Below are positions 28,101 through 34,846 of a DNA stretch of 64,000 bases, piece by piece; the first letter of the stretch is position 1; each line of letters begins with the position of its first letter. A program made the translations under genes and the position numbers. This DNA comes from a virus, in IMG/VR virus record IMGVR_UViG_3300048672_000386, positions 1-64,000 of that record. One strand, given 5' to 3'. The notes below the pieces were generated by a model that was not told the origin of the DNA, ran no database searches, and saw only the letters and a list, made by a program, of their open reading frames with translations.

Positions 28101-28789
28101 TGTTTACGTTAGCTAGAAAATTACTTAGCTGTAGCTCAGTAAAAAGAACAAACACAGCTATAAACTCGTTATTGTTACATTTTACAGACACAACAGATAG
28201 CAGTCCTAACCCCAAGATATTAACTGCCAGTGGAGGGGCTATAGTAGCAACCCCGTACGTTTTTGCTCCAACATCTGGTAAATTTACTAATGCAACTGAT
28301 TGTTATTTTTCCACACCAGAAGTCCCTGATTTTGATTTCAGAAACAAAGACTTAACAATTAGATTTAGAATTAGACCAACTGCTAACAATGCGCAGTCAC
28401 AACATATCTTTAATAATGGTTATGGTATTCAGATATTTGTAGCTAGCTATGGTTCTTTGATAGTTGGATTATCATCTAACGGGACATCCAACTATCTTAC
28501 AACATCTACTTCACTTTGTGCTATACCTACAGGCGCATGGACTGCTATCTCTGTAGAGATAAAAAATAATGTATTACATATATATAAAAATGGGGTAGAC
28601 ATTGGTGAAACCTACAACGTAACCGCACCTATATATTATCAAGGAACTGGGAGACTTATGTATATTGGGGGTTTTGCAGGTACAATTGGGAGTATAAGAG
28701 GTAACTTGGATGAATTTCTTGTTAGAGTCGGTGAAGCTATGGCTGGAGGAGCTAGTTCTTATGTAGTCGAAACAAGCCCTTATTCTTAA
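28100..28789 (+). CDS. Lectin-like (LamG/concanavalin-type) tail protein
   Basis: A 229-residue protein, last in the rightward operon. The core ('KDLTIRFRIRPTANNAQSQHIF', then 'ISVEIKNNVLHIYKNGVDIG') has the LamG/concanavalin A-like layout also seen at the end of the leftward operon (48-1403). Probably a glycan-binding fibre tip. The ATG at 28100 has GGGAG upstream; a TTG just before it is less likely. Confidence 0.75.
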   Translation: MFTLARKLLSCSSVKRTNTAINSLLLHFTDTTDSSPNPKILTASGGAIVATPYVFAPTSGKFTNATDCYFSTPEVPDFDFRNKDLTIRFRIRPTANNAQSQHIFNNGYGIQIFVASYGSLIVGLSSNGTSNYLTTSTSLCAIPTGAWTAISVEIKNNVLHIYKNGVDIGETYNVTAPIYYQGTGRLMYIGGFAGTIGSIRGNLDEFLVRVGEAMAGGASSYVVETSPYS

Positions 28790-28811
28790 AAAGTAAATAC
28801 ATCAAATAACA

Positions 28812-28860
28812 AAAACCCCCTCCCCCTAGCCAAGCCCCCTTGGCTAGCCTCCCAAAAACC
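28812..28860. repeat. Right copy of 49-bp perfect inverted repeat
   Basis: Exact reverse complement of 1-49, starting 22 nt past the lectin-like gene stop. In both copies the element has the same orientation relative to the operon running into it: C-rich tract, 9-bp hairpin, then CCTCCCAAAAACC. Read the other way it has a G-rich tract ending in TTTTT, which might stop transcripts from the adjacent rep gene. Confidence 0.9.
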
Positions 28861-28897
28861 TACCCTACTTTCTTTCCTAGCTTGCTTAACTAGCTTG

Positions 28898-29683
28898 CTA
28901 ACTTTCTTTTATCTCCTTCAACCCCTTCTCAAACACCAAGCTAACTACTTTTCTACCACTTTTAACTTCCTTAACCTTCAAACTAATAACATTCTTGTCC
29001 TCAAGTTCCTTTAATACTGGTTTAAGTATCCTTTCATTGAATTTAAAGAACTCTCTCCTAGAATCTGGTACTTCCATCATTCTATATAACTCTTCAAGTG
29101 TAAACTCTACTACTATATAGGTATTCTCCCCTTGTCTCATCTTAAAAAGTTCATAAAATCTCCAACTGTAGACACTTTGGAGTTCAATTACCTTGCTTAA
29201 TCTAATCTTAGTAAAGTGTCTTTGCAAACTATGCAAATATGGCAATACCTCTTCTGTAAATCTAATACTAGCCGAACCAGTTTCTTTATCGAATACAGCG
29301 CAACTAACCCATTGAAAGAAGCCAAGTTTCTTACTTGTCTCAACTTTAATCTTTCTATCTAGTAATTTCATAACAGCAGACTGTAACTCAACCCTTGCAT
29401 TACTATTATTCAACTTGAATAGCTCCGCATAGTTGGCAACTGTTATGGTGAAAGTATCATCTCTAGTTACAACATCACCTGTCAACTTCTGCCAATACAT
29501 TTCCTTTAACTGTTCAACTGTGAACCTTTCCTGAATCTCCTTACTTGGATACTTATTATAACCTTGTTTAATACTGCTAAGTGCCATAGCTAGTAACCTT
29601 CTCTCTGCTAGACTAAAACTAACAGGTTGTCTTAATAACTCATTATCTATAGCTACGAAGTGGTTCGACTTTACTAAACTCAT
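28898..29683 (-). CDS. Plasmid replication initiator, Rep_3 family (copy 1)
   Basis: A 261-residue protein with the two winged-helix layout of Rep_3/RepB initiators. It contains 'ELLRQPVSFSLAERRLLAMALSSI' early, 'FFQWVSCAVFDKETGSASIRFTEEVLPYL' in the middle and 'LQSVYSWRFYELFKMR' then 'LEELYRMMEVPDSRREFFKFNERIL' at the end, typical of the family. It binds iterons and opens the origin; iterons lie at 29747-29808. Its ribosome site (AAGGGGA) falls in a partial inverted iteron copy, allowing self-repression. Only about 20% like the second Rep by eye, so not a recent duplicate. Confidence 0.92.
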   Translation of the reverse strand: MSLVKSNHFVAIDNELLRQPVSFSLAERRLLAMALSSIKQGYNKYPSKEIQERFTVEQLKEMYWQKLTGDVVTRDDTFTITVANYAELFKLNNSNARVELQSAVMKLLDRKIKVETSKKLGFFQWVSCAVFDKETGSASIRFTEEVLPYLHSLQRHFTKIRLSKVIELQSVYSWRFYELFKMRQGENTYIVVEFTLEELYRMMEVPDSRREFFKFNERILKPVLKELEDKNVISLKVKEVKSGRKVVSLVFEKGLKEIKES

Positions 29684-29700
29684 TTAATTATCCCCTTATT
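29684..29700 (-). promoter_or_regulatory. Inverted half-iteron overlapping rep 1 ribosome site
   Basis: Read on the minus strand this 17-mer closely matches the core of the plus-strand iterons (AGGGGATAAT), and includes the ribosome site of rep 1. Rep_3 proteins commonly bind such half sites as dimers to repress themselves. The role is inferred. Confidence 0.5.
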
Positions 29701-29714
29701 GATAGTGAAAAGGG

Positions 29715-29744
29715 ATATTACCATAGTAAACCCTATAATGTCAA
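29715..29744 (-). promoter_or_regulatory. Promoter of rep 1
   Basis: Minus strand TTGACA (29739-29744), an 18-nt spacer and TAATAT (29715-29720), located between the iterons and the rep 1 start. Confidence 0.65.
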
Positions 29745-29746
29745 AT

Positions 29747-29808
29747 GATAAATTAGGGGATAATAAGAATAAATTAGGGGGTGCTAGTGAATAAATTAGG
29801 GGGTGCTA
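29747..29808 (+). repeat. Origin iterons of Rep_3 system 1
   Basis: Three direct repeats with core TAAATTAGGGG: a shortened first unit (29747-29760) and two identical 20-bp units at 29767-29786 and 29789-29808, 22 bp apart. They lie just upstream of rep 1 and its promoter, as in iteron-regulated plasmids. The GC-richer segment that follows (29809-30041, 233 bp) has no gene and may belong to the origin. Confidence 0.8.
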
Positions 29809-30041
29809 ACAGCGTTCAGCCCGCGCCGTTCGTGGCTTGCGGGGGTGTCTAAATAGTAAATAGGAGGATAAACATACCTACCCGCCATTACGAAGTGGGG
29901 AAAATTTGCTAGATGAATGCTGGTCGCCTGCTACGCATACGCACCCAGTGAAACCTTCACGGAGTACCTTAGCACCCGTGATTTGTCAAGCTTTAATTCA
30001 ACCCTACATCCTTGTAAGGTTATGATATTACCTTGCCCGTA

Positions 30042-30287
30042 CTACTTCAACGGTTCAAACGTGTCAGTGAAAATGAGATAATATGGCGTTCCTTCGAGGT
30101 CACTATAGCCGACTAAGTTGAATCCTTTGTTAGTTAGCCATTGCGCAGCCTGTTCGATTGTACTCCCTTCATAGCTATATGGGAGAGTAACACTTTGGTT
30201 AAAACGCCATGATTTAAGAGTTATACGGCTGCCACGGGTGTTTGTTGCGCCGTGATAAGTTACGCGGATATTGTGATAGTGTTGCAT
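30042..30287 (-). CDS. Small protein of unknown function
   Basis: An 81-residue protein with good AGGATAA ribosome site. It has beta-rich N-terminal half ('HYHNIRVTYHGATNTRGSRI') and 'TIEQAAQWLTNKGFNLVGYSD' C-terminal part. The base composition is richer in GC than the surrounding phage genes. No function assigned; probably plasmid cargo or backbone. Confidence 0.55.
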   Translation of the reverse strand: MQHYHNIRVTYHGATNTRGSRITLKSWRFNQSVTLPYSYEGSTIEQAAQWLTNKGFNLVGYSDLEGTPYYLIFTDTFEPLK

Positions 30288-30309
30288 GATGTTATCCTTT
30301 GTTGGTTAT

Positions 30310-30510
30310 TTAAAGATTGGCTTTCATTGCTTTAGTTATAGCTATCTTTGCCGCATTATGTGACTTCACTGCCCCATGCGCGATAATTCCGTTTGGTACG
30401 TGGGCAAGTTGCCATGTTACCGAAGTTAAACCAGTTCCCCATAAAGAGTAATGGATGTATCCTGTTAATGCGCGAGTGTTGTCTTTCTTATAGACTGTGG
30501 TGTTAAACAT
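30310..30510 (-). CDS. Small protein of unknown function
   Basis: A 66-residue basic protein in the same small-gene cassette, with AAGGATA upstream of its ATG. It has no recognised domain. A strong hairpin just upstream (30537-30564) separates it from the 292-residue gene. Confidence 0.5.
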   Translation of the reverse strand: MFNTTVYKKDNTRALTGYIHYSLWGTGLTSVTWQLAHVPNGIIAHGAVKSHNAAKIAITKAMKANL

Positions 30511-30536
30511 TAGGGTATCCTTTATTAGTTAGTGAT

Positions 30537-30564
30537 AGCAGGCAAGGATTTAACCTTGCCTGCT
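30537..30564. terminator. Intrinsic terminator hairpin
   Basis: A perfect 11-bp stem (AGCAGGCAAGG / CCTTGCCTGCT) with a 6-nt loop lies downstream of the 292-residue gene. Only a short T tract follows on either strand, so termination may be partial. Confidence 0.7.
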
Positions 30565-30574
30565 TTATTGGTTA

Positions 30575-31453
30575 CTATGCGATTAGTTTACTAACTTGCA
30601 TGGTGTTGTTAAGCATTACCAGTTCTTTAGCAAGCTCCCCGACTTTCACAAAGTCCTTTGCCGTCATAGCATTAGCCATTGCAGTTGATAAGGTACTGTT
30701 ATCTTTTGCATTAACGGCGTAACCGTTAAAACGTAGGTCGTTTTTGTGGTCATCGGTTAAGCCTACAACATCACAGGCTAGACTATCGTTGATAACGCGG
30801 GGATTAACAGGCTTTAAGCCTGTAAGCTTTGCCACGTCATCGACTAGCAGGGCTAAGCCTGCGCTATGCTGCTCGCTTGTGATTAGGGCTTTGATGCGTT
30901 CAACGGGCAAGTCCAAAGGTTGCATGAATCTTGGCAAGTCATCGGCTTTAACCCCTACTGTTTGGACTTTGCCATAGTTCCACACTTTGCCTAGTTGGAT
31001 GTAATCGGCGTTGAACTGTGCAGGATTAGCTAAGGCATCCTGCCAAACAGTCTTTAGAAAGTCATGATAGCTCTTAACTTGATCATGTATTGCATTTTCG
31101 ATTGCCACACGGGTTACGTCTTCACTTGTTGCGGGTTTTGTGACTTCTAGAGTCACGGAGGGGGCATCTTTGCAAAGTTCAGTGACTACGATACCTTGTT
31201 TTGTAGTGCCAGTGGTTTGTAACTTGTTGTGGGACAGCTTAGCAAGTTTAAGCATCCCATCGAGTTGAGTATCTAAGCTTGTCGCAAGTTCTACGACTGT
31301 GTTGAACGTGTACCCATTGAAGTCGAAGGATTCAGGCAGGTTTTGCGAAACTAATAAACTTGTTATTTCATTCAATCTGTTAGCACGTTGTACATTACCT
31401 GCGGCACTTTTGCTAGAAGCTGGTAAAACGTTTTTGAATGTGATTGTTTTCAT
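30575..31453 (-). CDS. Protein of unknown function
   Basis: A 292-residue, mainly helical, Ala/Val/Lys-rich protein; no catalytic motif or membrane segment seen. It is the largest gene of the accessory cassette (30.0-32.4 kb), whose GC content and codon choice differ from the phage genes on both sides, suggesting plasmid origin. It is flanked by two strong hairpins, so it is probably its own transcription unit. Confidence 0.6.
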   Translation of the reverse strand: MKTITFKNVLPASSKSAAGNVQRANRLNEITSLLVSQNLPESFDFNGYTFNTVVELATSLDTQLDGMLKLAKLSHNKLQTTGTTKQGIVVTELCKDAPSVTLEVTKPATSEDVTRVAIENAIHDQVKSYHDFLKTVWQDALANPAQFNADYIQLGKVWNYGKVQTVGVKADDLPRFMQPLDLPVERIKALITSEQHSAGLALLVDDVAKLTGLKPVNPRVINDSLACDVVGLTDDHKNDLRFNGYAVNAKDNSTLSTAMANAMTAKDFVKVGELAKELVMLNNTMQVSKLIA

Positions 31454-31521
31454 GGTTTTATACCTTTTAATGATAAGAAAAATTAAAACATCCTTGTTAG
31501 TTGGGTAAAATCCTTTTAAAG

Positions 31522-31547
31522 AGTAGCTTACTTTGTAGTAAGCTACT
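31522..31547. terminator. Intrinsic terminator hairpin
   Basis: A perfect 11-bp stem (AGTAGCTTACT / AGTAAGCTACT, loop TTGT) followed on the minus strand by CTTTAAAA, just downstream of the 78-residue gene. Confidence 0.75.
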
Positions 31548-31558
31548 GATTAAAAAGA

Positions 31559-31795
31559 CTATTTTAATTCTACGCCATTTTTAAAATACCTTATCTGTTG
31601 TGCTAACTCAGGTGTACAGTTACGCAAAAGACTATTATGGTATTGTAAATCCCCTGCATCATCTAAGTCTAAAACAATAAAATTTGTAAAAACATAAGTA
31701 AAGCAAAGAGTTCTTTGAGGGTTAAACTTAACAATATTTGTTACTTGTAAGTTATCGAAATCCCTTGTTGTGTCATAGTCGCCTATCTTTAACAT
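31559..31795 (-). CDS. Small protein of unknown function
   Basis: A 78-residue protein with AAGGTGA ahead of its ATG. It is beta-rich ('NIVKFNPQRTLCFTYVFTNFIVLDLD') with no recognised motif. Part of the accessory small-gene cassette. Confidence 0.5.
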   Translation of the reverse strand: MLKIGDYDTTRDFDNLQVTNIVKFNPQRTLCFTYVFTNFIVLDLDDAGDLQYHNSLLRNCTPELAQQIRYFKNGVELK

Positions 31796-31835
31796 GAGTC
31801 ACCTTTTGATAAAAGTTATTGGCAAAATTGCCAGT

Positions 31836-31852
31836 CTTAACAAGATGTTAAG
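31836..31852. terminator. Short hairpin between small genes
   Basis: A 7-bp stem (CTTAACA / TGTTAAG, loop AGA) lies between two accessory genes. A second short inverted repeat (GGCAA / TTGCC) is 10 nt to the left. There is no clear U-run. Confidence 0.4.
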
Positions 31853-31900
31853 GCATAGCAAGCTAGTTTATGGCTAATTTGCTATAACTTTAGTCTTTCT

Positions 31901-32134
31901 TTACTTTTCCAAGTCTAAAATGGTTTGTAAAAAATGTGTTGTACACAAGAAACCATTATTACTTGTAATCGTTAATGCAAAATCATTTATCGTTACGATA
32001 GTAGCAGTAGGATAGTTCTGTAATATCGTCATAACTTCACGCATAGTGTCTTCACTATAGTGATTTGACAAGTGCAACAGTTGGGCATTAATAGGACTAC
32101 GATAATAAGGTGTGACAAAAATAGACTCCCTCAT
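31901..32134 (-). CDS. Small protein of unknown function
   Basis: A 77-residue protein. The start MRESIF is preferred because AAGGGGA lies 5 nt upstream; a longer frame exists. Predicted mixed beta/helix ('ATIVTINDFALTITSNNGFLC'). No family recognised. Confidence 0.5.
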   Translation of the reverse strand: MRESIFVTPYYRSPINAQLLHLSNHYSEDTMREVMTILQNYPTATIVTINDFALTITSNNGFLCTTHFLQTILDLEK

Positions 32135-32147
32135 GAGATTCCCCTTC

Positions 32148-32387
32148 TTAAAGTAGATATTCAAGATTAAAAAGCACTTGCCAAGCGGTCATTAATTGCT
32201 TAGCTTTATCTTTCAAGCCTAGAACGTGCAGGGAATTTGCCGCTCTAACCATAGCATGACGGATTTTGAAGTTCTCAGAGCTGGATTTAAGTGCTTTGTA
32301 AGCTGCAAGTAGTGCTAATCTAAAAGAGCTGTACGCTTGTTTAATCTCATGAGCGAGAGATAATGCGCGTTTGTTGATGTTTTTCAT
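32148..32387 (-). CDS. Small helical protein of accessory cassette
   Basis: A 79-residue basic helical protein, first gene of the leftward accessory cassette. Its N-terminal half ('RALSLAHEIKQAYSSFRLALLAAYKALK') resembles a short helical motif found in small phage and plasmid proteins of unknown function. The start is at MKNINK, preceded by AAGGTGA. Confidence 0.55.
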   Translation of the reverse strand: MKNINKRALSLAHEIKQAYSSFRLALLAAYKALKSSSENFKIRHAMVRAANSLHVLGLKDKAKQLMTAWQVLFNLEYLL

Positions 32388-32425
32388 AGTGTTCACCTTT
32401 TTGGTTAGTTGTTTAAGTTATGTCT

Positions 32426-32454
32426 ATTGTTTCATAGTTAGATAAACTTGTCAA
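32426..32454 (-). promoter_or_regulatory. Candidate promoter of accessory cassette
   Basis: Minus strand perfect TTGACA (32449-32454) followed 17 nt later by a poor -10 (AACAAT). It is well placed for the small-gene cassette, but the -10 is weak. Confidence 0.35.
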
Positions 32455-33062
32455 TCTTTTTTTTATCTAGCTAATTAATCCGTTCTTTGTTACTAGTCTC
32501 TTTCTGAAACCGTGGACATAGTATTTCATAGTTTTTTGATAATGTCTAACTCTTTTTAACTAAGTTAGTAAGAGTCTGACCTTCTTTACCTACATAAAGT
32601 ATAGAACCTAGGTAAATCAAGACTTCCAAGCCATCCTGCTTTATCTAGCTGGGTAAAAATAATTGCAAATCAAGCGCAACAAGTGCGGATAAATATGCCC
32701 TTTTTTGCAAAATTAAAGCGGGTATGGCTTAGCCAGTGCCTAGCCTACTCCTTATATAAGCAAATTGGAAAATGGAATTTTTAATAAAATCAATAGGTTA
32801 TGTACAGGGCATTTTGCTAGCTAAAAACTGGCAAAAACCGACATTGTCAGGAAGGGGGCAAATTTGCGATTCTAAGCGTTTTAAATATTACCCGCTAGGG
32901 TTGGGTTGGGTAAATTGGAGAAATGACAATATGTAGGATTAACAAAGCTAGAATGGGCAAGTCTAAAAGTTTAACTAAGTAACTTTGCAAGGTTACAAAC
33001 TTAACAAGACGTTGCAGGGCAGACTTACTAGGCAAGTTGCTACTCAATGCGAAAGAAAAGTT

Positions 33063-33119
33063 ATTGTAAGGTTATGCGCTGGAATGACTTGGCAACTTGG
33101 CAGCGCATAACCTTACAAT
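33063..33119. repeat. Perfect 19-bp inverted repeat with 19-nt loop
   Basis: The arm at 33063-33081 is the exact reverse complement of 33101-33119, with 19 nt between. No T-run follows, and no gene is adjacent, so a terminator is unlikely. It could be a single-strand origin, transfer origin, recombinase site or replication-termination hairpin. Confidence 0.85.
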
Positions 33120-33230
33120 TTTGTAAGGGAATGACTACGCCAAAAAGAAACACATTGCCCGTACCAACAGACTAAGGAACTTTAGTTCCGTGTCGGCAGG
33201 TACACACAGCGTAGCGAAAGGTAAGGGAAC

Positions 33231-33320
33231 AAGTTGGGAAGTTAGTAACTTTGACAAGTTGGGAAGTAGCCAAGCCTAGTAACTTTGCTTACGCATACAT
33301 AAATGAACCAAGTTGGGAAG
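33231..33320 (+). repeat. Three direct copies of AAGTTGGGAAG
   Basis: Copies start at 33231, 33256 and 33310 (unequal spacing). They are embedded in the gene-free region next to origin 2, and could be protein-binding sites. Confidence 0.65.
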
Positions 33321-33327
33321 TTCACTT

Positions 33328-33616
33328 GTTAATGAGGCTAAGTCGCCAGATTTTTTCAACTAACTGCGTAAGCAACTAGCAAAGTTCATTATTAACATGG
33401 TAGGTCGCTAGAATTTCTTAACTTTCAAAGGTTGGCTAGGTAGCTGAGGTTGGCTAACGCCGCCCACGCTACTATGTTAATGAACCTAAGTCGCCAGAAT
33501 TTGCTAAGGCAAGTTGTCAACTGCGTAAGCAAATAACTTGAGAAGTAGTAGGTTTGCCAAGTAACAAAGTATTAACTTTGCTAGCGCATTAATGTAAGAA
33601 GTCGCAAGGTTTTGCC
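33328..33616 (+). repeat. Degenerate direct repeats, possible partition site
   Basis: Four related copies with core TTAATGA-CTAAGTCGCCAGA: 33328-33354, 33391-33416, 33476-33502 and, most diverged, 33588-33616. Plasmid centromeres often have such spaced repeats, but no parA or parB gene is in this window. Confidence 0.5.
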
Positions 33617-33750
33617 AAGGGTTGCGCGTGGTGTACCGTGGCTTGGTTCGGCGTTGCCTCACACGCCACAGGCAATTGTCGCTGGTAACATTAACAGCAT
33701 TAATACATTACCGCTTTTTACGTTATTTTTCAATCGGTTACAGGACTTAA

Positions 33751-33810
33751 TATGTCAAATTGTCGGCTAATCTGTCAAATTGTCGCTAAATATGTGAAAT
33801 TATCCGCCCT
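33751..33810 (+). repeat. Origin iterons of Rep_3 system 2
   Basis: Three consecutive 20-bp direct repeats (33751, 33771, 33791) with core TNTGTCAAATTGTCG; the third copy is diverged. The array lies about 90 bp upstream of rep 2, the usual position for Rep_3 origins, and the sequence is unlike the iterons of system 1. Confidence 0.85.
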
Positions 33811-33831
33811 TATAAATTATATGGTTATTAG

Positions 33832-33871
33832 ACATAATATTATGTATTTTCTACATAATTCATGCTAGAAT
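33832..33871 (+). promoter_or_regulatory. Palindromic operator and extended -10 promoter of rep 2
   Basis: A perfect 14-bp palindrome (ACATAATATTATGT, 33832-33845) precedes an extended -10 TGCTAGAAT (33863-33871). Binding at the palindrome would block the promoter, so it is probably autoregulatory. Confidence 0.6.
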
Positions 33872-33898
33872 ATGCACTCATTAATAAAGGAGTTACCG

Positions 33899-34606
33899 AT
33901 GGAACAAAGAACGTTACAAAGTTTAATAGTTACTAAAGCTAATGAGTTAGCACAGGCTGGAAGTAATCTTACCTTAGTTGAAGCTAAAGTCCTAGAGTAT
34001 TGTATAAGTACAATCTTTAAGGGACAAGTAGTCACTGCTGAGGATATTTTTGAAGTAGATGTTAATCATCTTAGTAATCTATTTGACATGGATAAGAGTC
34101 AGGCAAAGAGAGAGTTAGCGCAGTTACTAAATAACTTATTAACCAAAGTAGTTAAGATTGACTTAGTTGGGCAAAAGATAGCATTTCAATGGCTTAGTGC
34201 TGTTAGGTCGAATGACTTAGGAAGTGGGCTGCATATACAGTTTAATCCTGTCATTTGTAACTATCTTAACCCAACTAGACTTAACCAAGGTAAGTTTACA
34301 GCTTATCCATTGGAGCATATTGCACATTTTAAATATAACTTTAGCTTATCTTTATATAATCTTATTAAAAGTAATAACTATAAAGGTGCGGGATTTAGTT
34401 CTAAACTTTCTTTAGAAGAATTAAGAGAGTTTCTTTTCTTAAAAGAAAATGAATATAAACTATGGGGAGATTTAAAGAGACAAATTACAAAGTGTTTGAA
34501 AGAAATTGAAACAAAAACAAGTTTGAAAGTAAAACTTGTTGAAAGAAAAAAGGGGAGACTTGTTAAGCAAGTTGTATTTGTTGTTGAACAAACTATTGGA
34601 GAATAA
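33899..34606 (+). CDS. Plasmid replication initiator, Rep_3 family (copy 2)
   Basis: A 235-residue Rep_3 protein on the opposite strand to copy 1. Features are 'SNLTLVEAKVLEYCISTIFKG', 'IAFQWLSAVRSNDLGSGLHIQFNP', and 'YNFSLSLYNLIKSNNYKG' followed by 'LSLEELREFLFLKENEYKLWGDL', a full two winged-helix layout. It should bind the 20-bp iterons at 33751-33810. The ATG at 33899 has an AAAGGAG site; an upstream ATG lacks one. A broken GIY-YIG gene follows directly. Confidence 0.9.
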   Translation: MEQRTLQSLIVTKANELAQAGSNLTLVEAKVLEYCISTIFKGQVVTAEDIFEVDVNHLSNLFDMDKSQAKRELAQLLNNLLTKVVKIDLVGQKIAFQWLSAVRSNDLGSGLHIQFNPVICNYLNPTRLNQGKFTAYPLEHIAHFKYNFSLSLYNLIKSNNYKGAGFSSKLSLEELREFLFLKENEYKLWGDLKRQITKCLKEIETKTSLKVKLVERKKGRLVKQVVFVVEQTIGE

Positions 34607-34607
34607 A

Positions 34608-34807
34608 ATGGAACAATTATATAGACACTTTGATAAAGACGGTATTCTCCTCTAACAAGTAAGGTATCTGTAGGAGACAGTGCTAGAGCTATACTAATAC
34701 AAGCCCGTACTATGGGGGATATTTGGGTGGAAAAGGCTTATGAAGTAGGTGGTAAAAATTATATAGCTAGTTGGTATGTTGATGGAAAAGATATTGGAGG
34801 GGGTTAG
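34608..34807 (+). pseudogene. Broken GIY-YIG-type gene remnant
   Basis: It starts at an ATG placed 1 nt after the rep 2 stop, with GGAG. The first 15 codons (MEQLYRHFDKDGILL) match the start of the intact GIY-YIG-RepL protein at 41024-41632 (MTQLYRHFDSSGTLL), then a TAA ends it. The -1 frame stays open for 50 more codons, with no GIY-YIG or RepL motifs I could recognise. It is most likely a frameshifted and truncated relic; a programmed -1 slip cannot be excluded, although no slippery heptamer is seen. Confidence 0.6.
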
Positions 34808-34846
34808 GGGACATCCTTGTCTGGGGTTGGGTTGGGGTTTTATTTA

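Larger units (their letters stand above)
32455..33750. other. Gene-free repeat-rich region next to origin 2
   Basis: About 1.3 kb without a convincing reading frame, between the accessory cassette and the Rep 2 iterons. It contains a perfect 19-bp inverted repeat (33063-33119), three copies of AAGTTGGGAAG, four degenerate repeats with core CTAAGTCGCCAGAATTT, repeated AACTGCGTAAGCAA (about 33362 and 33519) and other short palindromes. This looks like an origin, partition or transfer region. Confidence 0.6.

Noticed and set aside
1-28860. Large composite transposon
   Set aside because: The 49-bp inverted repeats look like transposon ends, but no transposase is recognised inside, no target duplication can be seen because the window starts at the repeat, and contents are a standard virion gene set.
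28865-28900. Direct repeat CTAGCTTGCT near the rep 1 stop
   Set aside because: Only two short AT-rich copies; not distinguishable from chance and with no evident function.
33231-33616. CRISPR array
   Set aside because: Repeats are degenerate, differently spaced and separated by unequal DNA; no cas genes present.
34608-34807. Programmed -1 frameshift producing a 65-residue protein
   Set aside because: There is no X-XXY-YYZ slippery site at the join and the -1 product lacks recognised motifs; decay after frameshift is simpler.
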